A stretch of 64,000 nucleotides of DNA, from contig NZ_JACRVF010000004.1 in assembly GCF_014306105.1 (NCBI RefSeq), positions 430,389-494,388 of the forward strand. The letters run 5' to 3'. The notes under the pieces were generated by a model. That model was not told the origin of the DNA. It made no database searches and saw only the letters and a program-made list of their open reading frames with translations. Below, in pieces: positions 42,286 through 51,264 of this stretch; the first letter of the stretch is position 1; every line of letters starts with the position of its first letter. Position numbers and translations under genes: made by a program. Origin of the DNA: Pontibacter cellulosilyticus. GTDB taxonomy: Bacteria; Bacteroidota; Bacteroidia; Cytophagales; Hymenobacteraceae.

Positions 42286-44802
42286 GTGAAGAAACGAGTT
42301 GTTAAAAAAATGCTATTTTACACTATTGCTGCTTTTGTGGCGGTGGCAAGTATAGCGTTTGGGTTAGTGTATGCTTACCAGGATAAAATTATCGGGTTGT
42401 TCGTAGCCGAGGCTAACAAGCACATCAACACCAAAGTAGAAGTTGCCCAAATTTCACTGTCGCTTTTCGAGAAGTTTCCGCAGGTGGCTGTATCGCTGGA
42501 TAAGGTTAACGTGCACGAAGGCGTGGAAGGCAGTGAAGAATCATTGGCACGGGCAGAGAAACTATACTTTACTTTTAGTATCTGGAATGTGCTGCGCGGG
42601 AAGTATAGCATAGAGCAGCTTTACATGGAGCATGGCGCTATCTATGTAAAGGTGCTGCCGGATGGTAAGGTAAATTACATGGTCATCAAGCAAGACTCCT
42701 CCAGCACCGGAAACGAGGCGTTTGCCTTTAACCTGGAGCAGATAAACCTGAAGGAGGTAAGCCTTAACTATATAGATCAGCAGCTGAAGCAAACCTATGA
42801 GGTTAATGCGCATGAGCTGGTTGCGGCGCTGGGTGTAACAAACGAAAGTATAGCCATAGAGGCAAACGGAAACGCTACGGTTAATACCATTAAAGTAGGC
42901 ACAGGAGAATATTTTAAAGGTAAGAAGATAGATCTGGCCTCAGCCCTTGTGATTGATCGCGTTAACAAGCTTGTACAGCTACAGCCTTCTACAGTTAACA
43001 TCGAAAGCGCGTCTTACGAAGTTGGAGGCACTATCGGCTACGCCGGGCCAACTGTTCTGGATCTTAAGCTGGATGGCAAAAACACAAGCGTGCAGTCGCT
43101 GTTGTCGCTGTTGCCGCAAAGTATAAGCAACGACCTTAACCAATACCGCAGCGAGGGGGAAGTATACTTTAATGGCACTGTTAAGGGCAATGTATCAGCC
43201 AAAGAAAACCCCACCATTGCATTTAACTTCGGAGCCAGGAATGCATCGTTTTATCACCCGGATGTAAAGCAGCGTGTTGATGACATAAACCTGACAGGAA
43301 GCTTTACAAACGGAAGCAAACAGAATGCTGCCACCACGGTGCTGGAGCTAAAGGACTTGTCTGGGGTATTAAACGGACACCGCTTTAACGGCAACTTTAA
43401 GTATAGCAACTTTAACAATCCCAATATTGCTTTTGATATCAAGGGCAAGCTGGATGTAGGGTATGTGTTGGGTTTGGCAAAGCTGGAGCAGGTACAAAGC
43501 GGAAGCGGCCTGGCAGATGTTCGCATTGCTTTCTCAGGTAACCTGAACGAGTTTAAGGCACGGCCCGGCAACAGCACGCTAAATACCTCCGGCGACATAA
43601 CCCTGCATAATGTATCGCTGTCCTTACTAGAGCTGCCGCTGCCATTGCAGAACCTGAATGGCAACTTCATCTTTAAGCGCAACGATGTGGCTGTTTCTGA
43701 TTTTAAAGGCAAGCTCGGCAACTCAGACTTCGTGATCAACGGCATGTTTAAAAATGTAATGGCCTGGCTGTTGCTTGACAGGCAGCGCTTGCTGGTAGAA
43801 GCCGATTTCAACAGCAAATACATCGACTTTAACCAATTGCTGAGTGAGGAACTGAACACACCTCAACAAGCCAGGAAAGGAAGTCGCAGCGACTACAAAT
43901 TTATACTTTCCCCTAACATTGCTTTCGATATCAGTGCTTCTGTAGATAGAGTCAGGTTCCGAAGATTTAGGGCGAAGAACATAAAGGGAGAAGTTACCCT
44001 GCGTAACCAGGTGGTATCTTCGCCGAACATATCCTTTAATGCCATTGGCGGTAATTTTGCTGTGCGCGGCAAACTCGATGCGCGCACCCGGGAGCATATT
44101 AAAGTAAGCACAGCCACAAAACTCAACAACATGAGCGTGGATAGCTTGTTCTTTGTGTTCGAGAATTTCCAGCAAAACTTTATCATGGACCGTCACCTGC
44201 GCGGCCAGCTTACGGCTAATATTGTTTCTGATATTTACTTCGACAGCCAGCTGAATGCCAAGACTGACTTATTGCAGGCCGAAATAGTGGCCACCGTGCG
44301 CAATGGGCAGCTGATTAACTTTGAGCCGATGCAGAAGATGTCTGCGTTCGTAAAACGCTCTGAGCTGGCTAATATGCGTTTTGCCGAACTTCATAACAGT
44401 TTCTGGATTCAGCAACGAACAATTTATATTCCGGAAATGGATATTCGGTCCAATCTGTCTGCAGCCCCTACCGTGTCTATATCTGGGCAGCATACTTTTG
44501 ACCAGCACATGGACTACAAAATAAAGCTGCCCCTATTTAGCAGTCAGCGCCCCGATAAGGATGCTGCCTTTGGTATAGTGGCTTCAGATCCCGGTGCCGG
44601 TAACAGCAGCCTGTTCCTGACGCTAAAGGGCAAAGAGAGTGACTTTAAAATTGCCTATGATGATGACCGTGTGCGACAAAAGATCAAAACAGACCTGAAA
44701 CAGGAGGGCCAGGAGTTAAAAGACCTGCTACGCGGCAAGAAGCCGAAAGATAAAGAGAAGAAAGTAGAGCTGCAGGAAGGAGAGTACTTCGATTTTAACT
44801 AA
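42286..44802 (+). CDS. AsmA family envelope protein
   Basis: An 838-residue protein. A basic N-terminus with one membrane helix (about 10-31) is followed by a long, mostly beta exported region. INTKVEVAQISLSLFEKFPQVAVSLDKVNVHE early on and GQLINFEPMQKMSAFVKRSELANMRFAEL near residue 670-700 are AsmA-family features. AsmA-like proteins are now linked to phospholipid transport between inner and outer membranes. The start is GTG 42286; an ATG eight codons later is possible but would remove the basic residues. The C-terminus is Lys/Glu-rich (LLRGKKPKDKEKKVELQEGEYFDFN). Confidence 0.87.
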   Translation: MKKRVVKKMLFYTIAAFVAVASIAFGLVYAYQDKIIGLFVAEANKHINTKVEVAQISLSLFEKFPQVAVSLDKVNVHEGVEGSEESLARAEKLYFTFSIWNVLRGKYSIEQLYMEHGAIYVKVLPDGKVNYMVIKQDSSSTGNEAFAFNLEQINLKEVSLNYIDQQLKQTYEVNAHELVAALGVTNESIAIEANGNATVNTIKVGTGEYFKGKKIDLASALVIDRVNKLVQLQPSTVNIESASYEVGGTIGYAGPTVLDLKLDGKNTSVQSLLSLLPQSISNDLNQYRSEGEVYFNGTVKGNVSAKENPTIAFNFGARNASFYHPDVKQRVDDINLTGSFTNGSKQNAATTVLELKDLSGVLNGHRFNGNFKYSNFNNPNIAFDIKGKLDVGYVLGLAKLEQVQSGSGLADVRIAFSGNLNEFKARPGNSTLNTSGDITLHNVSLSLLELPLPLQNLNGNFIFKRNDVAVSDFKGKLGNSDFVINGMFKNVMAWLLLDRQRLLVEADFNSKYIDFNQLLSEELNTPQQARKGSRSDYKFILSPNIAFDISASVDRVRFRRFRAKNIKGEVTLRNQVVSSPNISFNAIGGNFAVRGKLDARTREHIKVSTATKLNNMSVDSLFFVFENFQQNFIMDRHLRGQLTANIVSDIYFDSQLNAKTDLLQAEIVATVRNGQLINFEPMQKMSAFVKRSELANMRFAELHNSFWIQQRTIYIPEMDIRSNLSAAPTVSISGQHTFDQHMDYKIKLPLFSSQRPDKDAAFGIVASDPGAGNSSLFLTLKGKESDFKIAYDDDRVRQKIKTDLKQEGQELKDLLRGKKPKDKEKKVELQEGEYFDFN

Positions 44803-45126
44803 AGCTTAATGTAGCTACAGGTTTAATAGTAAAATAGCTTTGTAAATATATACCCGCCTAAGTAATGGCTGTTTCTGCCAATATATGCAAAATCATATTT
44901 TTCATTAACTTGCTTTTATTGTGCGTTCACCAGTAAAAGGTGCTGCTAAAACGGAAAAGTTATAAAAATATGGCAACTATAGCTGTGGTGGCGCGTTAAA
45001 CAAACCAAAACTACAAAAAATTAATAAGTGGTTTTTGGGATTAAAGGTTTACGATAATAAGAAGATTACAATTGAGGCTTTGATGGAAAAGGAAGCACTT
45101 TAATTGTAACAAAAGAAATAAGGGTG
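44803..45126 (+). other. Intergenic region, possible gene remnant
   Basis: AT-rich. A frame with no start codon is open from 44966 to TAA 45101-45103 and would encode 45 residues ending in KITIEALMEKEAL, with protein-like composition; it may be a decayed gene end. Nothing else recognisable. Confidence 0.3.
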
Positions 45127-45157
45127 AAAAAAAAGCAGGAGCTTCTCCTGCTTTTTT
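45127..45157. terminator. Bidirectional terminator
   Basis: GCAGGAG (45135-45141), CTT, CTCCTGC (45145-45151), flanked by eight As and six Ts, just before the stop of the convergent MscS gene. Confidence 0.85.
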
Positions 45158-45165
45158 GTTTATAG

Positions 45166-46338
45166 CTATTTTATGTCTGTGTCGGAGCCAACGTAGGAGT
45201 TTTTGAGCTGAGATGCCGGGGCGTGGCCACCTGCCTGCCGTTGCAAGTATAAAGTTTGCGTTGGGTATGCAAACTCGGCGCCATGCTTCTCCACTATCTC
45301 AATGATCTTGTAAGCCACTTCCTCTTTTATATTCACATACTCCGTCCAGTCCATCGACTCCACAAAATATAACACCAGAATATTTTTAGAGCTATCGGCT
45401 AATGTCTGGAAGCGCACGACGCCATCCTGGTTTGTGTTTGGGTGCTTGTCGATAAATTCCTGCAGGTCTGTGGTAATGGCCCGCAGCTGCTCTGATTTTG
45501 TGTCGTAGGTTAAAGTGATATCAAAATTCACTCTCCTGAAGGTGCGTAGCGTCAGATTGTTCAGTGGCTTATCGATCATGAACTTATTGGGCACTGTCAC
45601 GAATGTCTTGTCTAAAGTGCGAATGCGGGTACTTCGGAAGCCTATCTTCTCTATTGTTCCTGTAATGCCGCCAACTTCAACTAAGTCGCCTACTACAAAC
45701 GGATGGTCCAGGAAGATGGTGAAGGAGGCTAATAGGTTCTCTAGGCTTTCTTTGGCCGCAAATGCTAAGGCCAGACCACCTACACCCAAACCTGCCACCA
45801 AGCCTGCGACGTTTACTTCGAACACAGCCCCAAGCATCACCAAGAAGGCGAAGATCACGATCATTACCTTCGTGAAATCCTTAAAGAACGGCACCAGCTG
45901 GTCGTCTAGCTTAGAAGTGGTTCTCTCGGCCCGGTATCTGAATATGAGACCTATAAAATCCACGAAACGCATAAACACCCACGCAAGCGCCACAATAACA
46001 AACACCTGGTAAGTACGGAACATGAATGTTTTCAGGAACGGGTCGCTTTTGCGCAGCTGGCTAGACTCCAGTGGGTAGTCCAGCACCTGGAAAGCCAGGT
46101 ACAGAAAAACAAGGAACAGGAGCACCTCCAGGGGGTGTAGCAGCAAGCGCCTGAACTCCGGCAGAAAGTCATCCTCTTTCGAGAATCTTTTCACAAAACG
46201 GTACATCAGCCCAGATAGAATCTTGGATAGTACCGTCTTAAAAATAAAGCCAAACAACAGGATACCCAGTGCCAGCAAGTACTCCGACACGGTATTTCCT
46301 AAAAACTCGTAACGTAATATTTCTTTCCAGTCAGTCAT
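45166..46338 (-). CDS. MscS-family mechanosensitive ion channel
   Basis: A 390-residue protein with four to five membrane helices. The pore-lining TM3 segment VAGLVAGLGVGGLALAFAAKESLENLL (about 178-205) and the following FTIFLDHPFVVGDLVEVGGITGTIEKIGFRSTRIRT (split beta domain) are the MscS signature. The C-terminal cytoplasmic cage ends about residue 370. It releases osmolytes under hypoosmotic shock. It starts 10 bases after the glutamate dehydrogenase stop, so the two are probably one transcript. Confidence 0.93.
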   Translation of the reverse strand: MTDWKEILRYEFLGNTVSEYLLALGILLFGFIFKTVLSKILSGLMYRFVKRFSKEDDFLPEFRRLLLHPLEVLLFLVFLYLAFQVLDYPLESSQLRKSDPFLKTFMFRTYQVFVIVALAWVFMRFVDFIGLIFRYRAERTTSKLDDQLVPFFKDFTKVMIVIFAFLVMLGAVFEVNVAGLVAGLGVGGLALAFAAKESLENLLASFTIFLDHPFVVGDLVEVGGITGTIEKIGFRSTRIRTLDKTFVTVPNKFMIDKPLNNLTLRTFRRVNFDITLTYDTKSEQLRAITTDLQEFIDKHPNTNQDGVVRFQTLADSSKNILVLYFVESMDWTEYVNIKEEVAYKIIEIVEKHGAEFAYPTQTLYLQRQAGGHAPASQLKNSYVGSDTDIK

Positions 46339-46348
46339 GGTTTATACT

Positions 46349-47575
46349 TTACAGCAACTGGCTAAGCGCAATCTCAAAGCTCACTTTTGCAATTTCAGTT
46401 TTCTGGCTGTGTTTAGCGTGTGTTTTCTCTAACGCCAGGCGAATGGTATTAGAGATGTCTGTAAAAATAGCCTCATCTGTTATCTCCACTTCACTCTCCA
46501 TGAGGTAAGCAAAAACACGCGCCATACCACAGTTTGCAATAAAGTCCGGGATAACTGATAGGTTGCGATCGGCAAACTCACCTGTAGGCCCGAAGAAAAT
46601 CTCCGGATCCTGGAACGGCACATTGGCACCGCTAGAGATAACCTCCATGCCATTGGCGATCATTTGCTCTACCTGCTCGCGCGATACGAGCCTAGATGCT
46701 GCTGCAGGTATAAATATCTCGGCTGGCACAGACCAGATGCGGCTGTTAACTTCTTCAAAAGGCAGCAGGCTTTCCGGGTTAAGCGCATTGCCCTGGCGGC
46801 TCAGGAACAGGTCTGTAATCTCTTTAAAAGAGAAGCCGTCTTCTTTTATCAGGCCGCCTGCTCTGTCTATGATGCCAACTACACGGGCACCTTTAGAAGC
46901 CAGGTAGTATGCTGCTGCTGCTCCAACGTTTCCCCAACCCTGTATAATGGCGCGCTTGCCTTCAAACTGGCCACCCCAGATGTCGTAATAGTGGCGCACA
47001 GCCTCTGCTACACCAAACCCGGTAATCATGTCGGCAACGGTATACTTGCGTGCCGTAGAAGGCGAGAAATGAGGATCCTCAATTACCTTGATCACGCCTT
47101 GGCGCAGCTGGCCTATCTTATTTATCTTTTGTGGTTCTGTCGCATTAAAGTGGCCATTCACGATGCCCTCCTGTGGGTGCCATAAACCGTAATCCTCTGT
47201 GATGGGAATTACCTCATGTATCTCGTCCACGTTCAGGTCGCCGCCAGTGCCGTAGTAGTTTTTAAGTAGTGGTATAACCGCTTTGTACCAGCGTTCCAGC
47301 ACGCCGCGCTTGCGTGGGTCGGCGGGATCGAAGTTGATGCCTGACTTAGCTCCGCCTATGGTTGGGCCTGATACAGTAAACTTCACCTCCATTGTTTTGG
47401 CAAGTGACTCTACTTCGCGCTTATCCAAGCCTTTGCGCATACGAGTGCCTCCACCTGCAGCTCCGCCTCGCAGTGAGTTTATTACTACCCAGCCTTCTGC
47501 CTCAGTTTCTGCATCTTTCCACTCAAAAACTATTTCGGGTCTTTTATTTTCAAATTTCTCCAGTAGGTCTTTCAT
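46349..47575 (-). CDS. Glutamate dehydrogenase (Glu/Leu/Phe/Val family)
   Basis: A 408-residue protein from the ATG at 47575. An in-frame TTG at 47605 is rejected because it overlaps the -7 element at 47603-47610. GGAAGGGTRMRKGL, the catalytic Lys in TIGGAKSGINFDP, GDLNVDEIHEV and the NAD(P)-binding IIQGWGNVGAAAAYYLA are visible, with C-terminal SSGANVPF and FIANCGM. The family reversibly deaminates glutamate to 2-oxoglutarate. GTGGDLNVDE and length fit the bacterial hexameric glutamate dehydrogenase-like group, but cofactor preference cannot be read. Confidence 0.9.
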   Translation of the reverse strand: MKDLLEKFENKRPEIVFEWKDAETEAEGWVVINSLRGGAAGGGTRMRKGLDKREVESLAKTMEVKFTVSGPTIGGAKSGINFDPADPRKRGVLERWYKAVIPLLKNYYGTGGDLNVDEIHEVIPITEDYGLWHPQEGIVNGHFNATEPQKINKIGQLRQGVIKVIEDPHFSPSTARKYTVADMITGFGVAEAVRHYYDIWGGQFEGKRAIIQGWGNVGAAAAYYLASKGARVVGIIDRAGGLIKEDGFSFKEITDLFLSRQGNALNPESLLPFEEVNSRIWSVPAEIFIPAAASRLVSREQVEQMIANGMEVISSGANVPFQDPEIFFGPTGEFADRNLSVIPDFIANCGMARVFAYLMESEVEITDEAIFTDISNTIRLALEKTHAKHSQKTEIAKVSFEIALSQLL

Positions 47576-47602
47576 GCTATAAGGGATGTCTTTACGGTTG
47601 CG

Positions 47603-47610
47603 CAAAGGTA
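47603..47610 (-). promoter_or_regulatory. Glutamate dehydrogenase -7 promoter element
   Basis: TACCTTTG on the minus strand, an exact TAnnTTTG match, 27 bases before the ATG at 47575. No TTG at the -33 spacing. Confidence 0.45.
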
Positions 47611-48149
47611 CAAAAATACAGGAGAGGATGCACGCCTAGCGTACGCTTCGGAGGTTAAACAACTGCACTGCTACATAAAACAATTGCTTTATTGGTTGTT
47701 ATAGTTATAGGAGCTTAGAAAGTATAATGTGCTCTGGGTTATCCTTTTGCGGTTATTAGGCAGGAGTAGTTGTGGTAACAAAATTAACTTGAATCCGTGT
47801 TGATTAGAAAGTGACTATATTTTATACAATGAGCATGGCGAAGTACAATAAACACTATGTTGAAAGAGTTCTGATATCCCGGAGAGAGCCAACTATAGTA
47901 TAGTAATATGTTAATGTATTAGTATTTAGTATATCATATATCCAATTTTTTATTTTTTACGTAAATCTAAAATATGCAATGTTTGTTGCTTTAGGGATAG
48001 GGCGGCTGCGTTGCAGCACACAAGATAAGTGTACGACAATATTAAATTGCGCTGACACCACTCAGCATAATACTGTAAACACCGTATATATCTTATTGTG
48101 AATAAGATCGATTAAATGTATGTAGAAACTGTTAGGTATAATTTTAATT
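47611..48149. other. AT-rich intergenic region, no gene seen
   Basis: About 540 bases between divergent genes. No convincing reading frame, hairpin or repeat. It should hold the promoter of the ArsR-type gene, but no full TTG-N19-TAnnTTTG match was found. Confidence 0.4.
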
Positions 48150-48458
48150 ATGAAAAGTTTGTTATCAAGAGTTGAATCAAAGAAAATAGATAAGGCAGCT
48201 GCGATGTTGAAGGTGCTGGCACACCCTAAAAGGCTTGCTATAGTCGATTTGTTGGGAAAAGAAGACAAAATGACTGTAACAGAGATATATAAGCATCTTG
48301 ACCTGCCTCAAGCTATCGCTTCTCAGCACCTTATTACGCTAAAGGATAAGGGAGTATTATCCTCGTTTAAAGTGGGTACAAAAATTTATTACTCACTTGC
48401 TATCCCTAAACTAATTGATGTTATAGATTGTCTTGAAGAATGTTGCATAGACATTTAG
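48150..48458 (+). CDS. ArsR-family winged-helix regulator
   Basis: A 102-residue protein. DKAAAMLKVLAHPKRLAIVDLL, MTVTEIYKHLDLPQAIASQHLITLKDKGVL and KVGTKIYYSL are a typical ArsR/SmtB winged helix-turn-helix. The metal-binding ELCVCDL motif of ArsR/CadC sensors is replaced by TEIYKHLDL, so this is not a classical metal sensor; two Cys near the C-terminus (ECCIDI) could be redox- or metal-sensitive. No regulated neighbour is evident. A long hairpin ends the transcript. Confidence 0.85.
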   Translation: MKSLLSRVESKKIDKAAAMLKVLAHPKRLAIVDLLGKEDKMTVTEIYKHLDLPQAIASQHLITLKDKGVLSSFKVGTKIYYSLAIPKLIDVIDCLEECCIDI

Positions 48459-48504
48459 AAGAGGAGCCACCGGGAGTGGCATCCAGCGCAATTTGTAAAA
48501 GTAC

Positions 48505-48564
48505 AAAAGCCTAAGGTCCTCGTAATTCATTTATAAATGAAGCTTACGGGGACCTTAGGCTTTT
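48505..48564. terminator. Long bidirectional hairpin terminator
   Basis: Perfect 15-bp outer arms AAAAGCCTAAGGTCC (48505-48519) and GGACCTTAGGCTTTT (48550-48564), then CGTAA/TTACG, then the inner palindrome TTCATTTATAAATGAA (48526-48541). The stem is nearly continuous for about 28 bp, longer than other terminators here. Confidence 0.75.
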
Positions 48565-48599
48565 ATATTCACTAAGAAAAATATGCTGTTTACTTGATT

Positions 48600-49874
48600 T
48601 TAGTGGCTTACTTCTTCCGACTGCTTTTCAAGGTCAAAAAGATCGTTTAGCAAATCTATAAGTGTCTCGGCCTCGCCTCTTTTACAGGCTGCTTTAAGCT
48701 GTAACACAGGAAGCTTGATGATCTTCTGCATCATAGATTTTGTGATGCTATCAAGGCGCTTCGTTTCTTCAGGTCCCATCTTCTTTAGATAGCGTGCCAT
48801 TTCCTCTTGGCGGATGCTCTCCAGTGCGTTCTTCAGTCGGTTGATGGTAGGCGAAACAATCATCTCTTTAGACCAATCGTTAAACTGCTCTATAGATTCG
48901 GTGATAATCTGCTTAACCTGCGGTACAGAATTAATGCGACGCTGCAGGGCCTCAGAAGCTTTGTTCTGGATAGTGTCGATGTTGTACACAAGTACACCCG
49001 GTATACTTTCCAGGTCAGCTTCTACGCTACGCGGAACGGCAAGGTCTATAAAGAACTTATACGTCAGCACATCCAGGCGCTTAACCATCTCCTTGGTAAA
49101 GAATGGCGTTTCGCGGGCCACAGAGGAGATAATTACATCGGCCTCTTTCATGCCCTGAACGATATCCTCAAAAGGAAGTACCTCCAAGCCGCACTCTTCG
49201 GCAAGCGCCTCGGCTTTAGCCTGAGTACGGTTACTGATTTTTATGTTCTTAAAGCCAGTGTCTTTCAGATTGCGGCAAACATCAGCGCCTATTTCGCCAA
49301 GGCCAACTACAAGTATACTTGGTTCAATGATATCTGCTGTAAGCTCTTCAATCAGTTCGATAGCTGCATAAGAAGTTGATGCGGCACCATCTCGGAAAGA
49401 AGTTTCCTGTACAACGCGCTTGTTGGTAAAGAAAATCGTGTGCATCAGGCGGTGCAAGAACGGGCCAGCCGTATCGTTGTCGGCAGACCACTGGTAAGCC
49501 ACCTTAACCTGGTTAGATATCTGCATATCACCCACTACCTGCGACTCCAGTCCCATCGATACATCAAACAAGTGCTGTACCGCGTCGTTGTGCTCATTTA
49601 GTACGGTGAAGTAATCAAGATACTTGGAAATATTGTCAATGCCTTTAGTGATGCCGAGCAGCTTAACAATTTCTTTGCTGTAATCGGTATCGGCATTGTA
49701 GTAGACTTCGGTGCGGTTGCAGGTAGAAAGTACCAGCACATCAGAAGCCTGAATAAAGCTCTTAAGCGTCTGGAGAAACTGCCTGCAGGAAGTTTCATCT
49801 AAGGCGATCAGTTCCCTGATATCCAGCGGCGCTTTCTTGTACGACAGGCTGATCGCTTTAAAGTTCTGAAGCAT
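48600..49874 (-). CDS. hemA: Glutamyl-tRNA reductase
   Basis: A 424-residue HemA from the ATG at 49874; the TTG at 49901 coincides with the promoter element and is rejected. It reduces glutamyl-tRNA to glutamate-1-semialdehyde, starting heme synthesis by the C5 path. The catalytic Cys52 is in LSTCNRTEVYY, GLESQVVGDMQI and the NADPH-binding VVGLGEIGADVCRNL follow, and a C-terminal dimerisation helix region completes it. Divergent from a histidine kinase gene. Confidence 0.96.
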   Translation of the reverse strand: MLQNFKAISLSYKKAPLDIRELIALDETSCRQFLQTLKSFIQASDVLVLSTCNRTEVYYNADTDYSKEIVKLLGITKGIDNISKYLDYFTVLNEHNDAVQHLFDVSMGLESQVVGDMQISNQVKVAYQWSADNDTAGPFLHRLMHTIFFTNKRVVQETSFRDGAASTSYAAIELIEELTADIIEPSILVVGLGEIGADVCRNLKDTGFKNIKISNRTQAKAEALAEECGLEVLPFEDIVQGMKEADVIISSVARETPFFTKEMVKRLDVLTYKFFIDLAVPRSVEADLESIPGVLVYNIDTIQNKASEALQRRINSVPQVKQIITESIEQFNDWSKEMIVSPTINRLKNALESIRQEEMARYLKKMGPEETKRLDSITKSMMQKIIKLPVLQLKAACKRGEAETLIDLLNDLFDLEKQSEEVSH

Positions 49875-49898
49875 AATAACGTGTGTTCTACTAAAGTG

Positions 49899-49906
49899 CA
49901 AATTTA
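49899..49906 (-). promoter_or_regulatory. hemA -7 promoter element
   Basis: TAAATTTG on the minus strand, an exact TAnnTTTG match 24 bases before the ATG at 49874. No correctly spaced TTG. Confidence 0.45.
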
Positions 49907-49987
49907 CGTCTCAAATTTTTAAAATGAAACTTACTTGCCCTTAATGTTTAATTTATACTAATTTCAAATAAATTACGTGTACACTGC

Positions 49988-51163
49988 ATGATACCCATCT
50001 ACTCTCAGAAGAACAGAATAAAGCTTGTTGTTGTTATCATTGCCCTAATAATAGGTGCTGCTACTATTACGTATACCAACATTTTAGTTAGCAAACTGTC
50101 TGAAAGAGAGCAAGAACTGGTGCAGCTTTACGCTAAAGGGCTTCGCTATATGATCAATGCCCCCAGCGACGACAACATTGTCTTCATCGAAGAAGAGATC
50201 CTGTCAGCCAACACCACTGTACCTGTAATCTTAACAGATGAGTATGAAAATATCCTCGATTCTAAGAACATAGATTTTCCTAAAAACATTTCAGAAGAAA
50301 GGCGCGCTGAGCTATTACAAAAAGAAATAGAGAAAATGAAGGCGCAGCATGCTCCTATTGTGGTGCCATGGGCCGAAGGATCGGAAAATTATGTTTTTTA
50401 TAAAGACTCTGCCTTGCTTTCGCAGCTGCGATACTACCCGTACGTGCAGTTGATCGTAATTGCCTGTTTTGCCTTGATGGCCTACTTCGCCTTTAGCTAC
50501 TCCCGCCGCGCAGAGCAGAATAGAGTATGGGTTGGATTGGCCAAGGAAACTGCGCACCAATTGGGTACGCCGCTTTCGTCGCTGATGGCCTGGTACGAAT
50601 ACATTAAAGCCAGCCCTAAATTTGAGAACGAGCCAATAGTAGAAGAGCTGGGCAAAGATGTCAGGCGACTGGAGATTATCACCGAACGTTTCTCTAATGT
50701 AGGCTCTGTGCCACTGCTCCGCGACGAGAACATATTGCAGGTAACGCAGAACGCTATCAACTACTTGCAGAATCGCATCTCACGCAAAGTAGACATAACA
50801 ATAAACTCCAGCTTTTCTCCTGATATTACTGCCAAGGTAAACATCTCGCTGTTTGACTGGGTAATAGAAAACATCTGCAAAAATGCCGTGGATGCCATGA
50901 ATGGGCGTGGAAGTATAAATATAAACATGAGTTTATTAGGTAAGAGCGCCATTGCCGTGGATATAACAGATACTGGAAAGGGTATTCCAAAAAGTAAGGT
51001 GGCATCTGTTTTCTTGCCTGGCTATACTACTAAAAAGAGAGGCTGGGGATTGGGTTTGGCGCTTGCCAAGCGAATTATCGATAACTACCACAGAGGAAAG
51101 CTTTTTGTGAAATGGTCGGAGGTAGGCAAAGGCACCACTTTCCGAATTGTGCTGAATCGTTGA
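49988..51163 (+). CDS. Membrane sensor histidine kinase
   Basis: A 391-residue kinase. Two membrane helices (about 12-32 and 152-170) bracket a periplasmic sensor part of about 115 residues. The phosphorylatable His190 is in AKETAHQLGTPLSSL, followed by the ATPase domain with N-box NICKNAVDAM, G1 DITDTGKGIP and G2 KRGWGLGLALAKRI. No response regulator gene is adjacent, so it is an orphan kinase here. It is divergent from hemA; a link to heme is not supported by sequence. Confidence 0.93.
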   Translation: MIPIYSQKNRIKLVVVIIALIIGAATITYTNILVSKLSEREQELVQLYAKGLRYMINAPSDDNIVFIEEEILSANTTVPVILTDEYENILDSKNIDFPKNISEERRAELLQKEIEKMKAQHAPIVVPWAEGSENYVFYKDSALLSQLRYYPYVQLIVIACFALMAYFAFSYSRRAEQNRVWVGLAKETAHQLGTPLSSLMAWYEYIKASPKFENEPIVEELGKDVRRLEIITERFSNVGSVPLLRDENILQVTQNAINYLQNRISRKVDITINSSFSPDITAKVNISLFDWVIENICKNAVDAMNGRGSININMSLLGKSAIAVDITDTGKGIPKSKVASVFLPGYTTKKRGWGLGLALAKRIIDNYHRGKLFVKWSEVGKGTTFRIVLNR

Positions 51164-51264
51164 TTTATTGAACTGTCTGCTTCTTAACTTGCTTGCTCAG
51201 TTTTATTAGAGAGCCGCAGTTCTGGAAATCCTGTTAATCATAAAATCTCATTAATCATTGACCT

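Noticed and set aside
43254-43859. 201-codon minus-strand frame
   Set aside because: Antisense to the AsmA-family gene; Ser/Leu-rich shadow without start context or homology.
44865-44936. 23-codon ATG frame
   Set aside because: Very short, hydrophobic, AT-rich, with no supporting context.
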